Below, one piece after another: positions 7,831-20,685 of a stretch of DNA of 64,000 nt. A program made the position numbers and the translations under genes. The stretch's first letter is position 1. Every line of letters begins with the position of its first letter. The DNA is from Natrarchaeobaculum aegyptiacum (GTDB taxonomy: Archaea > Halobacteriota > Halobacteria > Halobacteriales > Natrialbaceae). The DNA is taken from positions 1,860,001-1,924,000 of the forward strand of contig NZ_CP019893.1 of NCBI RefSeq assembly GCF_002156705.1, given 5' to 3'. The notes under the pieces were generated by a model. The model saw nothing but the letters and a program-made list of their open reading frames with translations, did no database searches and was not told the DNA's origin.

Positions 7831-9345
7831 ATGGTCGTCGGAGACGTCACCACCGGGACTGAGGTACTGGTCATCGGCGCGGGGCCCGCAGGCTACGTGG
7901 CTGCGATTCGCGCCGGACAACTCGACCTCGACGTCACGCTCGTCGAGAAAGACGCTTACGGAGGCACCTGCCTGAACTACGGCTGTATCCCCTCGAAGGC
8001 GATGATCACCGCCACCGATATCGCCCACGAGGCCCGCCACGCGGAGGCGATGGGCATCCACGCCGACCCCGCGATCGACCTCTCTGGGATGGTCGGCTGG
8101 AAAGACGACGTCGTCTCCCAGCTCACGAGCGGCGTCGAGAAACTCTGCAAGGCAAACGGCGTGAACTTGCTCGAGGGAACGGCCACCTTCGTCGACGAGA
8201 ACACTGCCCGGATCGCCCACGGCGGTGAGGGACAGGGCTCGGAGACGATCGAGTTCGAACACGCCATCGTCGCCACTGGTTCTCGCCCCATCTCCATCCC
8301 CGATTTCTCGTTCGACGACCCGCCCGTCCTGAACTCCCGGCAGGCGCTCTCACTCGAGTCCGTCCCCGACTCGATGGCCGTCGTCGGTGCCGGCTACATC
8401 GGGATGGAACTGGCGAACGTCTTCGCCAAGCTCGGCACCGACGTGACGGTGATCGAGATGATGGATTCGATCCTGCCGGGGTACGACGACGACCTCAAAC
8501 GTCCGGTGAAAAAACGAGCCGAAGATCTCGGGATCGACTTCCACTTCGGCTACACCGCCTCGGAGTGGTACGAGCCGGGCGTCGACATCCGCGTGGTAGC
8601 CGAACCGGTCGATGGCGCGGCAGCCAATGGGGGAAGCGAGGCGCCACGGGCCTCGGAAACTGGGAGCGGTGAATCCGCGAGCGCGAGTCGAGAGACCATC
8701 GAGGACGAACGCCTCGAGCTCGACGTCGAAACGGTTCTGATCGCTGTCGGTCGTGAGCCCGTCTCGGACGCGCTCGACCTCGAGGCCGCGGGCGTCGAGA
8801 CCGACGAGGGCGGGTTCATCGAAACCGATTCGCGCGCGCGAACGACCGTCGACCACATCTACGCCGTCGGTGACGTCGCGGGGGAACCGATGCTCGCCCA
8901 CACGGGCAGCGCGGAAGGCCAGGTCGCCGCGGAGGTGATCGCCGGCGAACCCGCAGCGCTCGATCACCAGGCGATGCCAGCCGTGGTCTTCACCGATCCC
9001 GAAATCGCGACGGTCGGCATGACCGAGACCGAAGCCGCGGAGGCTGGATTCGACCCCGTCGTCGGCCAGTTCCCGTTCCGGGCCAGCGGCCGCGCGCTAA
9101 CCACGGGTGAGTCCGACGGCTTCGTCAAGGTCGTCGCCGAGGAAGACGACGGATTCGTCCTCGGCGCGAGCATCGTCGGCCCCGAGGCCTCCGAACTCAT
9201 CGCCGAACTCGGGCTGGCGATCGAACTCGGGGCGACCCTCGAGGACGTCGCCGCGACCGTCCACGCCCATCCGACGCTCGGGGAGTCGGTGATGGAAGCC
9301 GCCGAGAACGCTCTCAGTCGAGCGATTCACACACTGAATCGGTGA
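7831..9345 (+). CDS. lpdA: Dihydrolipoyl dehydrogenase (E3)
   Basis: 504-residue flavoprotein that reoxidises dihydrolipoyl groups with NAD+. It has an FAD-binding Rossmann motif (GAGPAGYVAA), a redox disulfide GGTCLNYGCIPSK (C47, C52), an NAD-binding motif (VVGAGYIGMELA), a second FAD motif (IYAVGDVAGEPMLAH) and the C-terminal catalytic HAHPTLGES. A Ser/Ala/Glu-rich insertion at about residues 255-290 (around AAANGGSEAPRASETGSG) is not in typical E3 and is probably a surface loop. It closes the catalytic cycle of the upstream complex. Confidence 0.95.
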   Translation: MVVGDVTTGTEVLVIGAGPAGYVAAIRAGQLDLDVTLVEKDAYGGTCLNYGCIPSKAMITATDIAHEARHAEAMGIHADPAIDLSGMVGWKDDVVSQLTSGVEKLCKANGVNLLEGTATFVDENTARIAHGGEGQGSETIEFEHAIVATGSRPISIPDFSFDDPPVLNSRQALSLESVPDSMAVVGAGYIGMELANVFAKLGTDVTVIEMMDSILPGYDDDLKRPVKKRAEDLGIDFHFGYTASEWYEPGVDIRVVAEPVDGAAANGGSEAPRASETGSGESASASRETIEDERLELDVETVLIAVGREPVSDALDLEAAGVETDEGGFIETDSRARTTVDHIYAVGDVAGEPMLAHTGSAEGQVAAEVIAGEPAALDHQAMPAVVFTDPEIATVGMTETEAAEAGFDPVVGQFPFRASGRALTTGESDGFVKVVAEEDDGFVLGASIVGPEASELIAELGLAIELGATLEDVAATVHAHPTLGESVMEAAENALSRAIHTLNR

Positions 9346-9368
9346 CCGACGTCACCGGGCTGGGACGG

Positions 9369-9659
9369 TCACTGCACGTACAGGGAGTACGCGATCACGA
9401 CGAACCCCGCCAGGACGAGCAGACTCTCGAGCAGGATACCGGTCTCGAGGCTGACCCCGAGAATCTCGTAGAGCATTCCCGCGAGGACGAACCCGAGCGT
9501 CACCAGCCCGAACCCAAGCGCGAGCAGGCCGAGCGCCCGTTGTCTGGTCCGTCGATACGCCTTGAACGAGAAGTAGGTGATAACGCCCCCGACGAGGAGG
9601 AGCAGCGCCTTCACGACCGCGAGCGCGATCGCCACTTCGATTGCACCGATTGTACTCAT
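9369..9659 (-). CDS. Small three-helix membrane protein (partner of adjacent HTH gene)
   Basis: 96 residues from the ATG at 9659. It has three hydrophobic helices (about 6-28, 40-63, 70-94) and little soluble sequence. Its start overlaps the stop of the winged-helix gene upstream (ATGA), a strong sign of coupled expression. Such HTH/membrane pairs are common in haloarchaea (DUF7521-type proteins) and are suspected sensor-regulator couples. The upstream in-frame ATG at 9683 lies inside the HTH gene and is less likely. Confidence 0.7.
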   Translation of the reverse strand: MSTIGAIEVAIALAVVKALLLLVGGVITYFSFKAYRRTRQRALGLLALGFGLVTLGFVLAGMLYEILGVSLETGILLESLLVLAGFVVIAYSLYVQ

Positions 9660-10033
9660 GTCTCCTTTCGCACCTCCGACCACAGATCCGCGAGCCGCTC
9701 GTCGGCCGTCCGGGCTGGTCGCTCGATTTCGACCGATAGCTCTCGGTTCTCGTCCAGCGAAACCGTGATCTCGTCGAACGCAACCGAATACTTGCTCGCG
9801 TGATGACCGTCGCGCCTGATCTCCGTCGACTCCTCGAGCAGCGTCGCGTCGGTCAACAACTCGAGTTTCCGATAGAGCGTCGACTGGGGAATATCACACC
9901 GATCGGTCAACTCGGCAGCCGTCATCGGCTCCTCGAGATTCCGGATAATCTCACGGCAGTCGGGGTCGTCGAGGGCGGAACAGATCTCCGCCGCCGTTGG
10001 CGCCGACTCCGACGCGAGCGGGTCCCGGACCAT
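9656..10033 (-). CDS. Winged-helix transcriptional regulator (ArsR-like)
   Basis: 125 residues. The N-terminal winged helix (about 13-75) contains the recognition helix region MTAAELTDRCDIPQSTLYRKLELL and a wing near LLEESTEIR. The C-terminal half is a beta-rich stretch (SKYSVAFDEITVSL) of a kind seen in haloarchaeal ArsR-like regulators. It overlaps by four bases with the downstream membrane-protein gene and probably regulates its own operon. Confidence 0.8.
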   Translation of the reverse strand: MVRDPLASESAPTAAEICSALDDPDCREIIRNLEEPMTAAELTDRCDIPQSTLYRKLELLTDATLLEESTEIRRDGHHASKYSVAFDEITVSLDENRELSVEIERPARTADERLADLWSEVRKET

Positions 10034-10539
10034 TCGTACACCCCTTACGACCCAGGTGGTTTATCGCCATCGATACCGCACTCTCGGCCCGCCTCGAGTC
10101 GTCTGGCTCCTAACCTGACTCGTCGATCGTCCTGATTACCGTCCGATGAATAACACGTCTCGAGCCACGGACGTCTCGCGATCGCGACGTATCGACGTCC
10201 GTGCCAGTTCTTCAGCCCCCGACTCGACTCTCATCCCGGACCCGAGCCAGCACGGCCGAACAAAGCCTTCTTGCGCGTGCGCACCCGAGCGAGATGCACG
10301 CGGGTCTGACCCGGTCCGACCACACCTGCGAGGGCGGGATGACCGACCGACCTCCGCCCGCGTGACACTCTTCGACGGCCAGCGGCGCCGGTAGGTGGTG
10401 ACTCGAGCGATGAGTTCCCACTTCGACACGCACGCGCGTCGGATTGTGAACTGATACGGACTCGAGTCAGTCGTACCGATCGCTCGATGTGGCGTGAAAC
10501 TGGCTCCCGTGGTAGAGGGTTCCGGAGCCTCTCGTCTTC
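10034..10539. other. Intergenic region before the rRNA promoters
   Basis: Between the divergent HTH gene and the first rRNA promoter box. Open frames here are arginine/proline-rich with no recognisable protein and look like chance frames in GC-rich DNA. I see no gene. Confidence 0.4.
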
Positions 10540-10905
10540 GACGGCCTTATGTATGGACCCGGGACTCTGATAGAATGCAAACGACGTGGCCCACCCGGGC
10601 CGCGTCCTCCGGCCTCACCGGCACGGAGGTGGAAACGGTATCCCAGTGTCCGGTCGCTCACCGCGACTGCACGCGGATACGGATCGACGCGAACTCGAGA
10701 CGACGCCCTTATATACACAGGGCGGTTCGGTTGGGGTACGCAGAAATCGGCTGCCGGATGCGGTTTCCGGGGGCCGAACCCGATCCGTAGCCCTTAAGTG
10801 TATCAGGGCACTCGGATACGGTTACACGACGCGTGATGGCGAGGCCATCTGGGCCTCGTCGTCGGGCCGATCGCGAGTCCGAAGACGAAGGGGTTATGTA
10901 CCCCG
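10540..10905 (+). promoter_or_regulatory. Tandem promoters of the rRNA operon
   Basis: Four TATA-like boxes occur in otherwise GC-rich sequence: ccttatgtat (10545-10554), cttatatac (10708-10716), cccttaagtgtatcagg (10791-10807) and gggttatgta (10891-10900). Multiple tandem promoters before 16S are the known arrangement in haloarchaeal rrn operons. The third box is nearly repeated in the 16S-23S spacer at 12836. Start sites would be roughly 25 bases after each box. Confidence 0.65.
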
Positions 10906-11003
10906 GACGGACTACGATCAGGTCCGAAGGAAATGAGGATCCTACCCCTGCGGTCTTCCGTACAGATGGGATCTGATGTTAGCCTTGGTAGTTCGGTGAC
11001 GCC

Positions 11004-11037
11004 CGATCGGTTGACGGTTGGTGTCATCGAACGTGGA
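11004..11037 (+). other. 16S processing stem, 5' strand
   Basis: The sequence starting CGATCGG and ending CGAACGTGGA pairs over most of its length with 12636-12668. This forms the long helix that brings the 16S ends together for bulge-helix-bulge cleavage by the archaeal splicing endonuclease. Confidence 0.75.
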
Positions 11038-11100
11038 CCTTTGTGTGAGTGCATTGCATTCACCGCCAAACTAGACCTCCCCGCAGTAGCGGGGAAGAGC

Positions 11101-12574
<1,474 letters not shown>

Positions 12575-12635
12575 CAGACCGGGATCAGGGCGATGCCCTG
12601 ACCCACCTAAAGTCGTGGCCTGACGGGCCGCGCAC

Positions 12636-12668
12636 TCCACGTTCGATCGACCCACCGTTGGCCGATCG
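12636..12668 (+). other. 16S processing stem, 3' strand
   Basis: Complementary to 11004-11037 (begins TCCACGTTCGATCGA, ends near CGATCG). Confidence 0.75.
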
Positions 12669-12737
12669 GGCACCTTTGAACTACCAAGGCTAACGCAAGC
12701 TCCCTCGTCCCGACCGATGGTGGTCGGGGCGAGGGAT

Positions 12738-12809
12738 GGGCCCATAGCTCAGTGGGAGAGTGCCTCCTTTGCAAGGAGGATGCCCTGGGTTCGAATCCCA
12801 GTGGGTCCA
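12738..12809 (+). tRNA. tRNA-Ala (TGC)
   Basis: The acceptor stem GGGCCCA pairs with TGGGTCC, the anticodon stem CCTCC/GGAGG encloses loop TTTGCAA (anticodon TGC), and the T arm contains GGTTCGAATCC. The discriminator is A; CCA is not encoded. It sits in the 16S-23S spacer, its standard place in haloarchaea. Confidence 0.97.
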
Positions 12810-12835
12810 TGTCTCGGAGCGAATCGAGATCCGTG

Positions 12836-12852
12836 CCCTTAAGTGTGGCAGG
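12836..12852 (+). promoter_or_regulatory. Internal promoter in the 16S-23S spacer
   Basis: cccttaagtgtggcagg differs at only a few bases from the leader promoter box at 10791-10807, and gactctgat-type sequence follows as it does after the first leader box. A spacer promoter that boosts 23S transcription is known in haloarchaeal rrn operons. Confidence 0.6.
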
Positions 12853-12961
12853 GGACTCTGATTCAATCCGAACGCAAACCGATGCACCACCTCGCGCAAG
12901 CGGAGGTGGGAAGGGTTGATGCAGCCCCGTTTGTCAGCGGGGGTGCGGATGAGACCGTGTG

Positions 12962-13001
12962 TACGTGTAGTCCAGGCGTCCACTGGACCCGTTCCCGGGT
13001 C
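12962..13001 (+). other. 23S processing stem, 5' strand
   Basis: TACGTGTAGTCCAG and CTGGACCCGTTC within this stretch are complementary to 15972-16012. This is the helix from which 23S is excised. Confidence 0.75.
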
Positions 13002-13035
13002 ACAATCGTTGCATCTGCAACGTCGATCCGATGAA

Positions 13036-15950
<2,915 letters not shown>

Positions 15951-15971
15951 TACTACAACGCATCTGGATCG

Positions 15972-16012
15972 GACCCGAGAACGGGTCCAGACGCAAACTG
16001 GACTACACGTAG
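15972..16012 (+). other. 23S processing stem, 3' strand
   Basis: Pairs with 12962-13001 (GGACCCGAGAACGGGTCCAG and CTGGACTACACGTA). The segment GGACCCGAGAACGGGTCC is also itself a near-palindrome, so a local hairpin could compete. Confidence 0.7.
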
Positions 16013-16094
16013 ACGCGGTTTCTGAGTACGCAGCATGTCGTACCACCGGACGACCGATACTGGTATCATCACGGTTCGAATCCGTGAATCGGCG

Positions 16095-16216
16095 TTACGG
16101 CGGCCAGAGCGGCGGGGTACCTCCCGTACCCGTTCCGAACACGGAAGATAAGCCCGCCTGCGTATCGGCAACTACTGGAGTGGGAGACCCTCTGGGAACG
16201 TCGATTCGCCGCCGAC
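16095..16216 (+). rRNA. rrf: 5S ribosomal RNA
   Basis: It has the archaeal 5S pattern: starts ttacggcggcc, contains cccgaacacgg-type core (cgttccgaacacggaagataagc) and ends attcgccgcc, complementary to the start. About 122 nt. Confidence 0.95.
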
Positions 16217-16235
16217 TCCTCATACTTCATTCACA

Positions 16236-16268
16236 GGCCCACACAGCACACGCTGTGTGGGCCATTTT
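16236..16268 (+). terminator. rRNA operon terminator hairpin
   Basis: A perfect 12-bp inverted repeat, GGCCCACACAGC / GCTGTGTGGGCC with a four-base loop (16236-16263), is followed by ATTTTC. It lies 20 bases after 5S, the right place and shape for an intrinsic-type terminator. Confidence 0.7.
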
Positions 16269-16348
16269 CAGTTCGGACAGCGAGCGATAGCGTCGCGAAT
16301 CCCGTTCTCTCCGATAGACTCATCGTTCGAGTGAGATATCTTGTCGCT

Positions 16349-16775
16349 ATGACAGCACTATCGAACGAGTCAGAGACGCATATCTCCACAGTGAGGTTCG
16401 ACCTCGAGTTCGACGACGTGTGGTCGATGTTGACGAACCCGCTCGAGTTTCCCGCGCTGGTTCCGAACTGGGTAGTGTCGGTCGTGTGTGACGACGGCGT
16501 GTGCCGCGGAACCGGACCGGCGGGCGACGAGTTCACGATCGAGCAGGTGGTCGATCGCAGTGTGGGGGGTGATCGATGTCGAGGTCGTCGCCGGGGATGG
16601 CAACGTCGAGCGCTCGCGATCGCGGCTGTTCGCCCTCGAGGGTGGTCGGTGCCAGTGGGTCCACCTGGCCCAGCGGTGGGCGGGCGTCACTGACGAGGGG
16701 TGGCGTGCACACGTCGAGGCAACCGATCAGGATCTCGAGACTGCAAAACGGGTGCTCGAGGAGCGTGTCGGGTGA
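16349..16775 (+). pseudogene. SRPBCC-like protein gene, frameshifted
   Basis: The first frame (ATG 16349) gives about 72 residues (ETHISTVRFDLEFDDVWSML...) that look like the start of a START/SRPBCC polyketide-cyclase-type protein. It then enters nonsense after a run of six G at 16563-16568. The next frame immediately supplies the missing C-terminal half (VWGVIDVEVVAGDGNVERSR... to 16775). One base gained or lost in the G run explains this; a sequencing error at the homopolymer is equally possible. The gene lies between the rRNA terminator and tRNA-Cys. Confidence 0.65.
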
Positions 16776-16823
16776 ACCGGGGACCGTAACCGTTATGCGC
16801 GCGACGCGACTACGATGAGGTGC

Positions 16824-16899
16824 GCCAAGGTGGCAGAGTCCGGCCGAACGCAGCGGCCTGCAGAGCCGCCTACCGCCGGTTCAAATCCGGCCCTTGGCT
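16824..16899 (+). tRNA. tRNA-Cys (GCA)
   Basis: The acceptor stem GCCAAGG/CCTTGGC and anticodon stem GCGGC/GCCGC enclose loop CTGCAGA (anticodon GCA); the T arm is CCGGTTCAAATCCGG. Foreign-looking genes begin about 120 bases downstream, so this tRNA is the likely integration site of the element. I could not find a second copy of its 3' end in the window. Confidence 0.97.
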
Positions 16900-16904
16900 T
16901 GAAT

Positions 16905-16990
16905 CTTCAGGTTCAAAGCGTCTACCTTCTGGTACCGTTATTCTCGAGGCTTCTGGGTCGAGTAGCGATCCGAACCTCAGGTTCGAAGCC
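16905..16990 (+). repeat. Two imperfect 16-bp direct repeats next to tRNA-Cys
   Basis: cttcaggttcaaagcg (16905-16920) and cctcaggttcgaagcc (16975-16990) match at 13 of 16 positions, and both contain a GGTTC(A/G)A core like the tRNA T-loop just upstream. They lie between the putative attachment site and the first element gene, so they may be recombinase arm sites or operators. This is inference. Confidence 0.35.
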
Positions 16991-17016
16991 GTTGCAAGTT
17001 CGGGAGGTGTCGCGGC

Positions 17017-17289
17017 ATGATGCGGCTCGAGTTCGAGTCGCAGGACCCCTCTCGCTGTCGAACCTGCGAGTCCCACGTCACGCTCCAGTTCAGGCGAAGC
17101 TACGGCGACGACAACGACGTCGCTCACCGCTGCACCGAGTGTGATACTTACGAACGCCTGAGCAACGGGAGTGCTGCGGGGAAAGTCGTCGACCTTCCCG
17201 ACCCGATCACGGATCCGTCGCGGTTCAACTGCGGATTCGAGGTGCCATCGTCAGTAGCCGGCGACGACGGAGGTGAGGTCGATGGCTGA
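17017..17289 (+). CDS. Small zinc-finger protein (DUF7563-like)
   Basis: 90 residues. CRTCESHVTLQFRRSYG followed by HRCTECDTYERL forms two CxxC knuckles of a zinc ribbon, the pattern of short haloarchaeal plasmid/provirus proteins of the DUF7563 type. The C-terminal half is acidic and probably flexible. It is the first gene of a tightly overlapping operon that runs to 20,229; the next start lies inside its 3' end. Confidence 0.7.
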   Translation: MMRLEFESQDPSRCRTCESHVTLQFRRSYGDDNDVAHRCTECDTYERLSNGSAAGKVVDLPDPITDPSRFNCGFEVPSSVAGDDGGEVDG

Positions 17290-17386
17290 CGGGACCCTCG
17301 AGGAGGTGTTCTTCCGGGCGACGATCGTCGAGTCCAATGACGGTCTCGAGGTCGAGCGGGATCTTCGGGGTGGTGAGTGTGACTGA
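17282..17386 (+). CDS. 34-residue acidic protein
   Basis: The ATG at 17282 overlaps the preceding gene by eight bases and the frame closes at 17386 (MADGTLEEVFFRATIVES... GGECD). It is preceded by GGAGGTGA, an excellent Shine-Dalgarno, at 17271-17278. Supported by the chain of overlaps rather than homology. Function unknown. Confidence 0.5.
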   Translation: MADGTLEEVFFRATIVESNDGLEVERDLRGGECD

Positions 17387-17981
17387 ACGCAGCACTCCAT
17401 CGAGCGGTGCTGATCGATCTGAACGCGCTCGAGGAGACTGCGGATCGTCGACGACGGTCCACACGACGTACTTCGGCGGCATCAGTCAGTTTGATCCGTC
17501 CGAATCAGCCGACGTCTTCGGCGTCGTTCGCTATCCGAAGGACTTCGTCGAGCGCGTCACCGACCGGAACATCCCGGCCGTCGCACCACCTTCGGACCTG
17601 CTGGACGCCTACAGAACGGTCGAGGACGCCGCCGAGACCAACGGTGAACCGAATCCGTCGGCAGTCGCGTGGAACTCCGTCGATTTCGAGCGACGGTACC
17701 ACGAACACCTCGAGCAGCCGGAACAGCGGGCAGTGATCGACGAGCTGGTCGATCGTGCTCGAGAGCGGGACATCTGGCTCGTCTGCTGGGAGAAAGACTG
17801 CAGATGGTGTCACCGGCGGCTGCTCGCGAACGCCGTCATCGCTCACCTTGGGGACGCGGAGGTCGTCCACCATCCGGACCCATCGACGATCCCGGTCGAC
17901 GAGGAGCTCGACGTCGAGGGCGGTTCGACGCTGACCGATCTCGAGCAGTTCGCGACCGACGGAGGTGAGTCCCGTGACTGA
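17373..17981 (+). CDS. DUF488-family protein
   Basis: 202 residues from GTG 17373 (VSVTERSTPSSG), which overlaps the previous gene's end; an ATG at 17337 is also in frame but lies deep inside the neighbour. The core from TVHTTYFGGISQFD to WLVCWEKDCRWCHRRLLANAV fits DUF488: an N-terminal TxxYF strand and the diagnostic C-terminal CxE...CHRxxLA motif. The molecular function of DUF488 is not settled. Here it is part of the early operon of the element. Confidence 0.65.
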   Translation: MSVTERSTPSSGADRSERARGDCGSSTTVHTTYFGGISQFDPSESADVFGVVRYPKDFVERVTDRNIPAVAPPSDLLDAYRTVEDAAETNGEPNPSAVAWNSVDFERRYHEHLEQPEQRAVIDELVDRARERDIWLVCWEKDCRWCHRRLLANAVIAHLGDAEVVHHPDPSTIPVDEELDVEGGSTLTDLEQFATDGGESRD

Positions 17982-18105
17982 GCCGTTCGTTCGCGCGAAT
18001 CGGCTCTACGACGTCGAGACCCGGACCACGACGGTCGTATACTGGGCACTCGCGTCGGATGAAGGACCAGTGATCACCGGGTCTGAGGCCGGTGATCGTG
18101 AATGA
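17974..18105 (+). CDS. 43-residue protein
   Basis: GTG at 17974 preceded by GGAGGTGA at 17961-17968; reads VTEPFVRANRLYDVETRTTT and ends at 18105. It overlaps both neighbours (the upstream stop at 17981 and the downstream ATG at 18102, as ATGA). Too short to assign; the Shine-Dalgarno and the chain of overlaps are the evidence. Confidence 0.5.
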   Translation: MTEPFVRANRLYDVETRTTTVVYWALASDEGPVITGSEAGDRE

Positions 18106-18455
18106 CGGTTCGACAAACCGCTGATGGGCTTCGTGGGAACCGTACGATAGTCGTTTCTGCGAATTACGATAAATACCTCGATACAGCGTTCTGTCCCGCC
18201 TGTGGGAAGGATCTTTCCGATACGGTCGGGACCCCATCAGTTCCCGCGTCGATGATCGACGCCGATCTGGATCAGGATCCAGTTCCGGTGTTTGGCTGGC
18301 GGTGTGACTGTCGTCGCGCGGAGATGGCCGTCGTTGCTCCAGCCGAACACGCGCCGGAGAACTACGTCTCGGTCGGTCTGCTCAGGGACGACGTCACGAT
18401 CGCCGTTCCCTCGCCGGTCGTCGACGGTGTGGAGGTGACCGTCGATGGCTGCTGA
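18102..18455 (+). CDS. Cysteine-containing protein of the early operon
   Basis: 117 residues. FCPACGKDL and WRCDCRRAEM supply two cysteine pairs spaced about 40 residues apart, suggesting a zinc ribbon. The rest is acidic/hydrophobic beta-like sequence. I recognise no family. It overlaps the 43-residue gene by four bases and the large downstream gene by eleven. Confidence 0.6.
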   Translation: MTVRQTADGLRGNRTIVVSANYDKYLDTAFCPACGKDLSDTVGTPSVPASMIDADLDQDPVPVFGWRCDCRRAEMAVVAPAEHAPENYVSVGLLRDDVTIAVPSPVVDGVEVTVDGC

Positions 18456-20229
18456 GGCACCCCCTCGAAACGTCGCTGGAGCACTCGACAGGCCACAGGC
18501 GACGCTTCCTGCAGTGGGTGACGAAGATCACGAGAACCTCGTCACCGGTCATACGCTCCACGACTACCCCGATCCGATCGATCACGGTCACGGTGTCGAG
18601 GTCGTCCTCGAGGACAAAGCGGACGGGCCGCACGAAGAGATGTTTTATACCCGTATCTGGCGCGGCTGGGGTGATTTCGTCGGCGATCGCGATGCAGAAC
18701 CGTACGTACTCGTCGAGGACGTCCACCAGCTGTTCGACTGGCTCCACGACGACTATCCGGCCCATCTGGTACTCAAATCGAAGGGGTGGATGGTCGGACG
18801 AGACGCACAGGACGGTGAACTCGTGGGCCAGTACTACGAGTACAGCGTTCAGGTGATGCGCTACGACGAGGACTCTGGAAAACTCGCCGACGAAATCGAC
18901 GCGAACCTCCGCGCGCCGACGTCGTTCCAGTGCTGGATCCAGCCACAAAACTCCGATCTCGTCCTCCCGAGCGGTGATCCGATGGTCTGCCAGCACGGGG
19001 AAGGGACGAAGTTCAAGACGCAGACGACCTATGCGGGTTCTCGAGAGTCGTTCACCCGAACGGTCGAAGTGATGAATCTGGTCGCTGGCGCGCTCGATAT
19101 CGAGCGACCGGCGTGGGAAACGATGAACCGTGGCTCTTGGAAGGCCTGGAAAGGTGAAGTCCACCACCGATTCACGAAGTCAAAGATGCAGACTGCCGTC
19201 CACCGGCTGCAGGAGGCGAAGAGCCTCCTTGAGTACGGTGGTGGAGGCGACGTCCACTCTAGCGGGAAGATGCGGAAAGGCCGTCACGTTGAGGAGTACG
19301 TCGTGAGCGATCGGTGGGAGAAACTCGGGATCGCGATCCCCGAACCACTCGATGACGCGAAATTCGGGGTCAAGGTCTATCGGATCAACGGAAACCCCGC
19401 AGACAAACGCCTGCAGGAGCCAAAACTCGAGGCGTTCCTCGCTGGCTCCGGGGACGAACTCCCGCACGCAGACGACTGGCCGATGATCCGGTCGGTCCTC
19501 CGCCAGCTCGTCGATACGTTCGCCGTTCGCTCGAACCTGAACCTCGGTGATCTCAAGGAAGACGACTACTACAAACCGCGCGACCGGCCGATGCTCGACT
19601 TCTACCTCCCGGAAGGATGGCGTCACGCCGTTCAGGAGGCGAACGAGGTACGGCTGATGAAAATGACCGACGTCGTCCGTGCGGCACAGACGTCGTCGAA
19701 GCTCGACATCGTCTGGACCGTCGCCGATCGTAACGGTGCGAGTTACGACGAACTCGCTGCCGTCACTGGTCTGTCGAAAGACCGTGTCCAGGAGATCGTC
19801 GCCGAGTTCGTCGACCAGGACGTCCTCCTGCGACTTGCGATGCCCCGGATCATCGCGTTCGACAACGAGGAGTTGCGGCTGAACGTCCTCGACGAACTCG
19901 AGGCACGCTTCCCGGACGACGCCGATCCGCGGGCGATCGAGAAGCGAGCTGACGAACGTCGAGAACGGCGTCGCCGTCTCCGTGAGAAACGACAGCAACA
20001 GGAAGAGGGTGACGACGCCGTCGACGAGGCCACCGAGGATAGGAACGCTGCCGACGACCTCGATCAGGATGATCGCGACGATAGTGACCTCGAGGACGAA
20101 TGGCAGCGCGTCGACCTCCTGAAGTACTGTCGCGAGGACGTCGGTCGATTTATCGAACGTGGAGACATTCCGGCCCGAGACGTCAAGGTGCGCGTGTCAG
20201 CCCATCGGTGGCTGATACCGCACGGATAG
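18445..20229 (+). CDS. Large winged-helix protein, putative replication initiator of the element
   Basis: 594 residues, the main product of the early operon. The N-terminal two-thirds is unassigned, with conserved-looking aromatic blocks (FYTRIWRGWGDFVGDR, YYEYSVQVMRYD). At about 410-480 a winged helix is evident (SYDELAAVTGLSKDRVQEIV). This is followed by an Arg/Glu coiled segment (RERRRRLREKRQQQEE), an acidic linker, and a conserved-looking C-terminus (DVGRFIERGDIPARDVKVRV). Similar large HTH proteins occur in integrated haloarchaeal plasmids and betapleolipovirus-like proviruses, where a replication role is suspected. No rolling-circle HUH or primase motif is visible, so the function is inference. 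Confidence 0.6.
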   Translation: MAAEAPPRNVAGALDRPQATLPAVGDEDHENLVTGHTLHDYPDPIDHGHGVEVVLEDKADGPHEEMFYTRIWRGWGDFVGDRDAEPYVLVEDVHQLFDWLHDDYPAHLVLKSKGWMVGRDAQDGELVGQYYEYSVQVMRYDEDSGKLADEIDANLRAPTSFQCWIQPQNSDLVLPSGDPMVCQHGEGTKFKTQTTYAGSRESFTRTVEVMNLVAGALDIERPAWETMNRGSWKAWKGEVHHRFTKSKMQTAVHRLQEAKSLLEYGGGGDVHSSGKMRKGRHVEEYVVSDRWEKLGIAIPEPLDDAKFGVKVYRINGNPADKRLQEPKLEAFLAGSGDELPHADDWPMIRSVLRQLVDTFAVRSNLNLGDLKEDDYYKPRDRPMLDFYLPEGWRHAVQEANEVRLMKMTDVVRAAQTSSKLDIVWTVADRNGASYDELAAVTGLSKDRVQEIVAEFVDQDVLLRLAMPRIIAFDNEELRLNVLDELEARFPDDADPRAIEKRADERRERRRRLREKRQQQEEGDDAVDEATEDRNAADDLDQDDRDDSDLEDEWQRVDLLKYCREDVGRFIERGDIPARDVKVRVSAHRWLIPHG

Positions 20230-20685
20230 CGGGCCGAGAGGCCCACGGGCCAGCCGGTCCGTAGTGGCGACACTCTCGTTTCTGACTTTTTTACGCCGGA
20301 ATGGCTGGAGAAAACCACGGGCGCACGCGAAATTTCATCTTTCAGCTACTTCGTTGGCGATCAGGACGCCGTCTCGAGCGACGATCGCGAAAATCTCGAC
20401 CTGTTGCTCGAGTCGTTGTGAGGCCAGTATTGGCTTCTTTCGCTACCCTAGTGGCCCAATTCTGGCGTTTCAACGGTTCCGGTAGTTTCCTTTCTCCCCC
20501 AGGGGGCCTACGGTAGTTGCCCGTAGGCGGCAGTACCAATTGCGCGGCTCGCAGAACGCTCGCCGCGCGTAGTGGCTGGTCGGTTTGGCCGATACCCAGC
20601 GGTAAAACAGCTGAAACCCTCCGGTTTCCCCTATCACGCTGGGGGATTAACCACCCTCAACATCCCTACGGTAAGATTCACCCCG
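20230..20685. other. Hairpin-rich intergenic region, candidate replication origin
   Basis: No gene. A T-run (cttttttac, about 20286) could end the early operon. Further on are stacked inverted repeats: CCCCCAGGGGG (20496-20506), GCCTACGG/CCGTAGGC (20506-20528), GCGCGGC/GCCGCGC (20542-20568) and GAAACC/GGTTTC (near 20612-20627). A cluster of structured repeats directly after a putative rep gene suggests an origin or a structured RNA. Confidence 0.4.

Noticed and set aside
10136-10936. Arg-rich frames of about 100 codons in the rRNA leader
   Set aside because: They overlap the promoter boxes and have no protein-like composition.
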